Source: Palsa-506 sp963786975 (GTDB taxonomy: Bacteria > Actinomycetota > Actinomycetes > Streptosporangiales > Streptosporangiaceae). Taken from it: a DNA stretch of 64,000 nt. The translations under genes and the position numbers were made by a program. The stretch spans positions 248,001 to 312,000 of the forward strand of contig CAWBBE010000010.1 in NCBI GenBank assembly GCA_963786975.1. Reading direction: 5' to 3'. The notes under the pieces are model-generated. The model saw nothing but the letters and a program-made list of their open reading frames with translations. It was not told where the DNA came from and searched no databases. Shown in pieces: positions 57,272-64,000 of this stretch (within the stretch, counting starts at the first letter, position 1; each line of letters opens with the position of its first letter).

Positions 57272-57820
57272 ATGGCCAGCGCGATGCGCAAGATGGCGGT
57301 CTATCTCGGCCTGGTAGAGGACGATCACCGCTACGACGAGCACTACTCCGAAGATTATGGCTCTGACGAGTATGACGAGTACGGCGACCAGGATGACCTG
57401 CTGGAATCGGGGGACCAGCAGGAGATTCATGCTGGCCGCGGTGACCTCGGCCTGGAGAATGGCCGGCCCGCGCAGGAGCGGCCCGCGGGCACCGCGGCGC
57501 AGGCCACCGCGGCGCAGGCCACCGCGGTGCAGACGACCGATCTGGCCAGGATTACCACCTTGCATCCGCGAACGTACAATGAGGCTCGTACGATCGGAGA
57601 GCATTTCCGCGAGGGCACTCCGGTGATCATGAACCTGACTGAGATGGTCGATAGCGACGCGAAGCGCCTCGTCGACTTCGCGGCAGGCCTGATCTTCGGG
57701 CTGCGCGGGTCTATCGAGCGCGTGACCAACAAGGTGTTCCTGCTTTCCCCGGCGAACGTAGAGGTCGCGGCAGAGGACAAGGCCCGTATCGTGGAGAGAG
57801 GGTTCTTCAACCAGAGCTAG
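57272..57820 (+). CDS. sepF: Cell division protein SepF
   Basis: FtsZ membrane tether of Gram-positive bacteria. 182 residues from ATG 57272, with GGAGG eight bases upstream; the in-frame ATG at 57212 lacks a ribosome site. N-terminal amphipathic membrane-targeting helix (ASAMRKMAVYLGLVED), an acidic Tyr/Asp-rich linker (YDEHYSEDYGSDEYDEYGD), an ATAAQ repeat, then the SepF fold: RTYNEARTIGEHFREGTPVIMNL, AKRLVDFAAGLIFGLRGSIERV, NKVFLLSPANVEV. Confidence 0.95.
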   Translation: MASAMRKMAVYLGLVEDDHRYDEHYSEDYGSDEYDEYGDQDDLLESGDQQEIHAGRGDLGLENGRPAQERPAGTAAQATAAQATAVQTTDLARITTLHPRTYNEARTIGEHFREGTPVIMNLTEMVDSDAKRLVDFAAGLIFGLRGSIERVTNKVFLLSPANVEVAAEDKARIVERGFFNQS

Positions 57821-57894
57821 CAAGCCGATGGCAAACTACGCAGCACGGCGACAGCGGTACCGTCCCGGCACCTGCCGTGCGGGCAGGCAGGGAC

Positions 57895-58179
57895 GTGACG
57901 CTCGTAAAGATCATCTTGACCTATGTGCTGTGGATCTACCTGCTGCTGCTCATCGGGCGGCTGATCATCAGCTGGATACAGTCGTTCTCGCCGTCGTGGC
58001 GACCGACCGGAGTCGTCCTGGTGATGGCGGAGGCTGTCTTCACGCCGACCGATCCGCCACTGAGATTGCTAAGGCGCTGCATTCCATCGCTCCGTCTCGG
58101 TAATGTTGCCTTGGACCTCAGCTTCATGGTGCTGTTCCTGGTGGTTTTCGTCTTGATCCAGGCCGTGGGGCAGATCTGA
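57895..58179 (+). CDS. YggT family membrane protein
   Basis: Two-span membrane protein of the YggT family, a conserved member of the dcw tail with a suspected division or envelope role. 94 residues from GTG 57895. Spans: TYVLWIYLLLLIGRLIISWI and LDLSFMVLFLVVFVLIQAVG, with the family text VFTPTDPPLRLLRRCIPSLRLG between them. Confidence 0.92.
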   Translation: MTLVKIILTYVLWIYLLLLIGRLIISWIQSFSPSWRPTGVVLVMAEAVFTPTDPPLRLLRRCIPSLRLGNVALDLSFMVLFLVVFVLIQAVGQI

Positions 58180-58229
58180 TCGGGTAGCGTCCACAGGGGA
58201 CCCCAGTCCAAGCGCGCCAAGGAGATGAC

Positions 58230-59078
58230 ATGCCACTGACGCCCGCGGATGTGCGGAACAAGCAGTTCAGCACGACCAGGCTCAGGCCCGGCTATGACGA
58301 GGAAGAGGTCGACGCCTTCCTCGATGAGGTAGAAGCGGAACTCGACCGGCTGATCCAGGAGAACGAAGAGCTCCGGGGCAAGCTGGCTGAGGTGCTACGC
58401 GGAGGCAAGGCGCCGGTGGCTCTCAACGCTCCCCATGCCGACCCGCCGCCTGAGCTGCACACGCCAGAGCCGCCGCGGATCGAGCCCGAGCGCCGGCCGC
58501 AAGAGGCCGTGATGATGGGCATGAAGCCGGTCGAGGACAACATGGACACGGCTGCCCGCGTGCTGGCCCTCGCGCAGCAGACGGCTGACCAGGCGATCGC
58601 TGACGCCAGGCGCGAGGCTGACGAGACCCTTGGCCGGGCCAGGCGCGAGGCCGACGAGATCCTGACCAAGGCCAGGCGGCAGTCCGAGCAGATCACCAGT
58701 GACGCCAGGGCGCGTGCGGAAAGCCTGGAGCGCGATGCACAGGAACGGCACCGCCAGGCCATGGGGTCGCTGGTGCAGTCGCGGGAGGAACTTGAGCGGC
58801 GCGTCGACGACCTGCGTGCGTTCGAGCGGGAGTACCGCAGCAGGCTGAAGGCATATCTGGAAGGGCAGCTTCGTGATCTCGAGGCAGGCGCCACCGACAG
58901 CGGCGTCTTCCCCGCCATGGCTACCGGGCCGCAGCCCGCGGTTCCGGCCGGCATGGGACGCATGGACGCCCGCAACGGCCAGCCGGCAGTCGCGAGCCCG
59001 TACACCCCGCAGCCCGAGCCCGTGCCGCACACCGGCGGATTCCACCCGTCTGATTCTGCACAGCACGATCGCCGCTGA
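58230..59078 (+). CDS. wag31: DivIVA/Wag31 polar growth protein
   Basis: Coiled-coil scaffold that recognises negatively curved membrane and directs polar growth. 282 residues, AAGGAGA upstream. Membrane-binding N-domain: LTPADVRNKQFSTTRLRPGYDEEEVDAFLDEVEAEL. Linker with TPEPPRIEPERRP. Long central coiled coil from about 105 to 215 (LALAQQTADQAIADARREADE, GRARREADEILTKARRQ). The C-tail is Gly/Pro-rich. Last gene of the recognisable dcw cluster. Confidence 0.95.
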   Translation: MPLTPADVRNKQFSTTRLRPGYDEEEVDAFLDEVEAELDRLIQENEELRGKLAEVLRGGKAPVALNAPHADPPPELHTPEPPRIEPERRPQEAVMMGMKPVEDNMDTAARVLALAQQTADQAIADARREADETLGRARREADEILTKARRQSEQITSDARARAESLERDAQERHRQAMGSLVQSREELERRVDDLRAFEREYRSRLKAYLEGQLRDLEAGATDSGVFPAMATGPQPAVPAGMGRMDARNGQPAVASPYTPQPEPVPHTGGFHPSDSAQHDRR

Positions 59079-59117
59079 TCGGGCGGCTAGCGTCAGCTCT
59101 GCCGATAGAGCCCGCCC

Positions 59118-60985
59118 GTGATTCGCTTCGGCGTAGTTCTCGCGGTGGTCGTAGTGGCGATCGGGCTGCTCGTCGGCGGGATATTCACTAGCAGCCTGCT
59201 GCTTGTCTATCTCGCCATCGGCGTAAGCGCCCTGGCGGCCGTGCTGCTGGTCATCGGGGTAGTGATCTGGCGGGACGAGATATTCGGGGTAGCCGAAGCC
59301 CGCCCGGCCGCCGCGCAGCAGGCTGCGGCCGCGGCGGTCAGCGGGTCGGCCACGGACCAGGTATCCGCCCGTGACCAGGCGCCAGCGGGCAAGGCCGAGG
59401 CCCTTGACCAGGCACCGGCCGGCCGCCAGGCACCGGCCGGCGGCCAGGCACCGGCCGGCGGCCAGGCCGAAGTCAGGGCAATGGCGGCCGCCCGGGACGC
59501 GTCATCAGCCGCGGACGAAGCCCCGGCCCGGGACAAGGCGGCGGCCGGGGACCGGGTTCCGGCCCGGGACGCGGCGCAGGCCCCGGTCACGGTAGCGGCC
59601 CGGGATGAGGTCCTGGCCGAGGACAAGTCGACTGCCCGGGACACGGCGCAGGCCCGGGACATGGCGCAGGCCCGGGACACGGCGCAGGCCCGGGATGAGG
59701 TCCTGACCGGCGACAAGGCCACTGCCCGGGACGTGGCAGTGCCGAAGGAACAGGGCTCCCGGCCGGCCACCAGCGCGCCAGTACCCGCGGAGCGGGCAGC
59801 GCCGGCGGCTACCCGATCAGCGCAGGACGAAGCCAGGCGGGTGCCAGCAGGGCAGCCGGCCGCCACTGCTCCGCGCGGGCCGGCCAGCCCGGCGCGGGCC
59901 CCCGCCGTGGCCGGGCGGCAGGCTGGCCCGCCCGCCTCGCGTGCCGGGGCTCCGGGTGCGCCGGGCTCACCCGCATCTCCGACGCCGGCAGCGTCGTCGG
60001 CCGCGGCCGCGCAGAGTGCACCGCGCGCGCGACCAGCTTCGCCCGCCCAGCCGGCCCCGGCTGGCCCGTCGGCCGCCGGCGCCGGGGCTCCCGGCGCACC
60101 GGACTCACCGGCGCCTGTACCGTCGGCCGCGGCTGCGCAGAGTTCGCCGCCCGCACGGCCGCCTCCGGCTGCACCCCCGGCCCCGGCTGGCCCATCGGCC
60201 GTGCCGCCTCCGGCTGCACCCCCGGCCCCGGCTGGCCCATCGGCCGTGCCGCCTCCGGCTGCACCCCCGGCCCCGGCTGGCCCATCGGCCGTGCCGCCTC
60301 CGGCTGCACCCCCGGCCCCGGCTGGCCCATCGGCCGTGCCGCCTCCGGCTGCACCCCCGGCCCCGGCTGGCCCATCGGCCGTGCCGCCTCCGGCTGCACC
60401 CCCGGCCCAGTCGGCCGCGGCTGGCCCATCGGCTGCGCCGCCTCCGGCTGCACCCCCGGCCCAGTCGGCCGCGGCTGGCCCATCGGCCCAGCCAGCCACG
60501 CGCGCCGCTGGCGGGCCGCGGCTGCGCCTCCGGCCGCGGCTGCGCCGTCAGTCCCTGTTGCACCGGTGACTCCGGCTGCGACAACGCCCTCCCCGGCGGG
60601 CGCCGTGCCGCCGCCGGTGATGCCGGCATCGGCGGCCGGGGCGGTCCCGCCGCCCGCCCGCCCCGCGTCACCTGCGCCGTCCGCGTCACCTGCGGCGGCG
60701 GCGTCACCTGCGCCGTCCGAGTCACCTGCGGCGGCGGCGCCTCCCGGGTCGGCGGCTCCCGGGTCACCTGCGCCGGTCGCGCCCGGCGGTACCGCCGGGA
60801 CCGGCGCTAGCAGCACGACCAGAGCGAACCCTGAGGTCACCGTGGTACCGGGGATCACCAGGTACCACCGCGGTGACTGCATCCTGATCCGGTTCCTGAG
60901 CGAAGATGATCTCGAGCGAATGACCAGGGAAGCCGCCGAGGCCGCCGACTGCGTGCCGTGCAAGGCCTGCCAGCCCGGGGCGTAA
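59118..60985 (+). CDS. Repeat-rich membrane protein with C-terminal Cys/His domain, frameshifted
   Basis: Starts with two membrane spans (VVLAVVVVAIGLLVGGIF, LLLVYLAIGVSALAAVLLVIGVVI), then about 470 residues of repeats: APAGGQ units, QARDMAQARDT-type units and five 15-residue copies of PPPAAPPAPAGPSAV. A frame change near 60517 leads to a small C-terminal domain (VTVVPGITRYHRGDCILIRFLSEDDLERM, then DCVPCKACQ), with His and four Cys suggesting metal binding. Homologous layouts occur between divIVA and ileS in other actinomycetes. Corrected length is about 620 residues. Its stop is immediately followed by the ileS stop on the other strand. Confidence 0.7.
60161..60493 (+). repeat. 45-bp minisatellite (about five copies) plus two 54-bp variants
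   Basis: Near-identical 45-bp units begin at 60161, 60206, 60251, 60296 and 60341, encoding PPPAAPPAPAGPSAV. They grade into two 54-bp variants at 60386 and 60440 encoding an AQSAAAGPSA version. All are inside the membrane-protein gene. Confidence 0.92.
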
Positions 60986-63900
60986 CTACTGACCGTTGTC
61001 CACCGGGGTGATCCAGAAGGCTAGGCCGAGGGCACGGTCGGCGTGCTCGCGGGCAGCCGGATCCGGCCCGCCGGCCGGGCGCTCACCGTACTGGTCAGCC
61101 AGCACCTCGCTGCTGATCATCGGCGCGTACTCGGTAAGCGCGGCGGCAAGCTCCGGATCGGCCGCGCCCCAGTGCAGCGAGATCCGGTCGCTGACGTCAA
61201 GGCCATCGCTCTTGCGTGCGTCCTGCACCAGCCGCACCACCTCGCGGGCCAGCCCCTCGCGGCGCAGCTCGGGCGTGATGGTGACCTCCAGCGCCACGGT
61301 CTCGCCGTTCTCCGACCCGACGGCCCAGCCGGACCTGGGTGTCTGCGTGACGATGACGTCGTCCGGCGCCAGGCTCAGCTGTTCGCCGTCGACCCGGACC
61401 AGCGCGGATCCGGCCGAGCGGAGGCTGGCCGCCAGCCCGGCCCCGTCGGCGGCCTCGATCGCGGCGGCAACGGCCGGGGTAGCGTTGCCGAACCGGCGGC
61501 CCAGCGACCGGTAATTCGGCTTGACCGTGACGTCCACGAGCTCGTCGCCGACGCTGGCCAGCGTGCCGATCTCGCGGACGTTGAGCTCGTCGGCGATCTG
61601 GGCGCGCAGCTCGGCGGGCAGGCGGCCGAAGCCGGCCGCGCTGACCAGCGCCCGGGCCAGCGGCTGGCGCAGCCGTACCACCGCCGAGGACCGGGCCGAG
61701 CGGCCCAGCTCGACCAGCCGCCGGGCCAGCGCCACCTGCCCGGACAGGCGCTCGTCGATGAGCCCGGCCGCGGCGACCGGCCACGCGGCCAGGTGCACCG
61801 AGTCCGGAGCGCCGGCCGGGCGCAGCACGTCCCACACGTAGTCGGCCAGGAACGGAGCAAACGGCGCCATCAGCCGGGTCAGCGTTTCCACGCACTCCTG
61901 CAGCGTGGCGAAGGCCGCCGCCCCGCCGGGAGTGCCCGGTCCCGCCCAGAAGCGGCGCCTGGACCGGCGCACGTACCAGTTGGACACATCGTCGATGAAC
62001 GCCGCGATCCGGCGCCCGGCCGCGGCCGAGTCGAACGACTCCAGGGCCGCCGTGACCTCGCGGACCAGCATGTGCAACTCGCTGAGTACCCACCGGTCGA
62101 GCACCGGCCGGCCGGTGACGTCCGGCGGCCCGGCCCTCCGTTTCAAATCCCGGATGTTTCCCTGGGCGGCGCCGGCATTCGCGTACAGCACGAAGAAAGA
62201 CGTGGTGTTCCAGTAAGTCAGCAGGACCTTGCGGACGATCTCCGCGAGCACCCCGTCACTGATCTTGCGTGTCGCCCACGGTGACCCGCTGGCCAGGAAG
62301 AACCAGCGCAGCGCGTCGGCGCCGTGCGTGTCCATCAGCGGGATGGGAGCGAGCACGTTGCCGAGGTGCTTGCTCATCTTCCGGCCGCGATCGTCGGCGA
62401 GCAGGCCAAGGCACAGCACGTTCTGGTACGCGGACCGGCCGAAGACCAGCGTGCCGACGGCCATCAGCGAGTAGAACCAGCCCCGGGTCTGGTCGAGCGC
62501 CTCGCAGATGAACTGCGCCGGGTAGGCCGCCTCGAACTCGGCCTCGTTCCGCAGCGGGGCGCCGACCTGGGCGAACGGCATCGCGCCCGAGTCATACCAG
62601 GTGTCGATGACCTCCGGCACCCGGTGCGCCGCGCCGCCGCATCTGGGGCAGGTGATCACCACGCCGTCCACGAACGGCCGGTGCGGGTCGAGCCCGGAGA
62701 GATCCCGTCCGGCCAGCGCGGACAGCTCCGCCAGTGAGCCGGCGCAGGTGACATGCTCGTCGTCGCACAGCCACAGCGGCAGCGGGGTGCCCCAGTACCT
62801 GGTCCGCGACATCGCCCAGTCGACGTTGTTGCGCAGCCATTCCCCGTAACGGCCGTGCTTGATGGTCGGCGGCTGCCAGTTCGTTTTCTCGTTCTCGGCC
62901 AGCAGCTCTGCCTTGATGGCCGTGGTGCGGATGTACCAGGACGGCTGCGCATAGTAGAGCAGCGGCGTGCCGCACCGCCAGCAGTGCGGGTAGCTGTGCT
63001 CATGCCGCGCTGACCGCAGCAGCAGGCCCCGGTCAGCGAGGTCGCTGGTCAGAGGCGCGTCGGCATCCTTGAAGAACATCCCGCCGACCAGCGGCACGTG
63101 TTCGTCGAACCTGCCGTCCGGCCGGACCGGGTTGACCACCGGCAGGCCGTGCAGCCGGCCAGTCTCCATGTCGTCCGCGCCGAAGGCCGGCGCTAGGTGC
63201 ACCAGCCCGGTGCCGTCCTCGGTGGTGACGAAGGTTCCGGTCACTACCCGGTGCGCGCCGGGGATCTCGACCAGGTTAAACGGAGGCCGGTATGCCGATC
63301 CGGCCAGCTCGGCTCCGCGCAGCCGGGCGGCGATGTGCCAGCCCTCCCCGAGCACGCGGCCGACCAGCGCTTCCGCGACCACCACGCGGTCACCGTCAGC
63401 GGACCTCCTGGCCACCACGTACGTCTCGTCCGGGTGCACCGCGACGGCGGTATTGGCGACCAGCGTCCACGGCGTGGTCGTCCAGACCAGCAGGTCCGCG
63501 CCCTGGAGCTGCGGGCTGGCGCCATCCGGCACGGCCAGCAGCGGGAACCTGACCGTCACCGACGGGTCGGAGACAACCTGGTACACGTCCGGCTGGCCGA
63601 GTTCGTGATCGGACAGCGGAGTCCCGCATCTCGGGCAGTACGGGCTGATCCTGAAGTCCCTGATCAGCAGGTCCTTGTCGAAGATGACCTTGAGTGACCA
63701 CCAGACCGACTCGATGTAGGACGCGTCCATGGTCCGGTAGGCATGGGAGGTGTCGACCCAGTAGCCCATCCGCTCGGTCATCGCCTCGAACGCGTCGACA
63801 TGCCGCAGCACCGATTCGCGGCACCGCTCGTTGAACTCGGCGATGCCGTAGGCCTCGATGTCTTTCTTGCTGGCCAGGCCGAGTTCCTTCTCGACCGCCA

Positions 63901-64000
63901 CCTCGACCGGCAGGCCATGGCAATCCCAGCCGGCCCGGCGCGGCACGTGGAAGCCCTGCATGGTCTTGAACCGGAGGAAGGCGTCCTTGAATACCCGGGC
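60986..64000 (-). CDS. ileS: Isoleucyl-tRNA synthetase (5'-partial)
   Basis: Class Ia aminoacyl-tRNA synthetase charging tRNA-Ile, with an editing domain against valine. The frame is open to base 64000; the HIGH motif and the first about 60-80 residues are beyond the window. About 1004 codons are visible. Seen: RRAGWDCHGLPVEVAVEKELG, TERMGYWVDTSHAYRTMD, YCPRCGTPLSDHE, the editing (CP1) domain with VWTTTPWTLVANTAVAVHPDE, DTWYDSGAMPFAQ, QTRGWFYSLMAVG, GRKMSKHLGN (KMSKS loop) and the anticodon domain. It converges with the preceding gene with no intervening bases. Confidence 0.97.
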   Translation of the reverse strand, partial: ARVFKDAFLRFKTMQGFHVPRRAGWDCHGLPVEVAVEKELGLASKKDIEAYGIAEFNERCRESVLRHVDAFEAMTERMGYWVDTSHAYRTMDASYIESVWWSLKVIFDKDLLIRDFRISPYCPRCGTPLSDHELGQPDVYQVVSDPSVTVRFPLLAVPDGASPQLQGADLLVWTTTPWTLVANTAVAVHPDETYVVARRSADGDRVVVAEALVGRVLGEGWHIAARLRGAELAGSAYRPPFNLVEIPGAHRVVTGTFVTTEDGTGLVHLAPAFGADDMETGRLHGLPVVNPVRPDGRFDEHVPLVGGMFFKDADAPLTSDLADRGLLLRSARHEHSYPHCWRCGTPLLYYAQPSWYIRTTAIKAELLAENEKTNWQPPTIKHGRYGEWLRNNVDWAMSRTRYWGTPLPLWLCDDEHVTCAGSLAELSALAGRDLSGLDPHRPFVDGVVITCPRCGGAAHRVPEVIDTWYDSGAMPFAQVGAPLRNEAEFEAAYPAQFICEALDQTRGWFYSLMAVGTLVFGRSAYQNVLCLGLLADDRGRKMSKHLGNVLAPIPLMDTHGADALRWFFLASGSPWATRKISDGVLAEIVRKVLLTYWNTTSFFVLYANAGAAQGNIRDLKRRAGPPDVTGRPVLDRWVLSELHMLVREVTAALESFDSAAAGRRIAAFIDDVSNWYVRRSRRRFWAGPGTPGGAAAFATLQECVETLTRLMAPFAPFLADYVWDVLRPAGAPDSVHLAAWPVAAAGLIDERLSGQVALARRLVELGRSARSSAVVRLRQPLARALVSAAGFGRLPAELRAQIADELNVREIGTLASVGDELVDVTVKPNYRSLGRRFGNATPAVAAAIEAADGAGLAASLRSAGSALVRVDGEQLSLAPDDVIVTQTPRSGWAVGSENGETVALEVTITPELRREGLAREVVRLVQDARKSDGLDVSDRISLHWGAADPELAAALTEYAPMISSEVLADQYGERPAGGPDPAAREHADRALGLAFWITPVDNGQ

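Noticed and set aside
59207..60963. Antisense repeat-containing frames opposite the membrane protein
   Set aside because: The regular GAGGAAGGG repeats are simply the minisatellite read backwards; no start context or domain.

Overview
The window reads as one contiguous stretch of a very GC-rich actinomycete chromosome. Supporting this are the strong G/C third-position bias, abundant GTG starts, F420-type luciferase-like oxidoreductases, GAF-ANTAR and PAS-GAF-SpoIIE regulators, a SigB/SigF-type sigma factor, and a complete actinobacterial division and cell-wall (dcw) cluster with SepF, YggT and DivIVA/Wag31 but no FtsA. MurE carries the DNPR motif of meso-diaminopimelate-adding enzymes. An aerobic soil lineage near Streptosporangiales, Catenulisporales or Frankiales is plausible, but that is inference. 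No tRNA, rRNA, CRISPR array, insertion sequence, integrase or phage gene was seen.

Layout. Positions 1-13 kb hold accessory metabolism: the 3' part of a molybdenum hydroxylase large subunit fused by a deletion to a headless FAD subunit, a cyclase-fold hypothetical protein, an F420-type oxidoreductase, a decayed or mis-assembled gamma-glutamyltransferase, a DUF5999 protein, a lipoprotein plus FtsH-like membrane AAA protease operon, a MocA-like nucleotidyltransferase, an aldose 1-epimerase and a class III CoA-transferase. Positions 13-17 kb hold uncharacterised proteins A and B (minus strand) diverging from an SseB-family gene. Positions 17-20.5 kb are the shikimate operon aroC-aroK-aroB-aroQ. 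Positions 20.6-28 kb are regulatory and accessory genes: an F420 oxidoreductase, GAF-ANTAR, a glycosyltransferase, a PAS-GAF-SpoIIE phosphatase, a DUF6458-like membrane protein and the sigma factor. Positions 28-32 kb are pepP, efp, nusB, dinB and DUF3040. Positions 32-37.4 kb are a minus-strand moxR-DUF58-transglutaminase operon. Positions 37.7-59 kb are mraZ, rsmH, ftsL, ftsI, murE, murF, mraY, murD, ftsW, murG, murC, ftsQ, ftsZ, pgeF, yggS, sepF, yggT and wag31. A repeat-rich membrane protein follows, then ileS on the minus strand, cut by the window end.

How the genes work together. The dcw block makes lipid II from UDP-MurNAc (MurC, D, E, F, MraY, MurG), polymerises and cross-links it at the septum (FtsW/FtsI with FtsL/FtsQ), and positions the machinery (FtsZ, SepF, YggT, Wag31). 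Start/stop overlaps of the GTGA or ATGA kind occur at ftsL/ftsI, murE/murF, murF/mraY, murD/ftsW, ftsZ/pgeF and through the aro operon, so translational coupling is likely. MraZ has a four-box operator at exact 10-bp spacing upstream of its own start. efp and nusB are housekeeping genes; the unusually proline-rich proteins nearby are expected EF-P clients.

Major caveat. About fourteen genes are interrupted by a single apparent frameshift, including genes expected to be indispensable (murC, murE) or nearly universal (rsmH). Two other loci carry internal deletions. So many lesions in conserved, otherwise well-preserved genes points to base-level or assembly error more than biology. These genes are annotated here across the frameshift, each with the approximate break position. 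Short tandem repeats are also unusually common inside coding sequence (sigma-factor tail, PgeF, protein B, the membrane protein before ileS, and the FtsI and FtsL tails).
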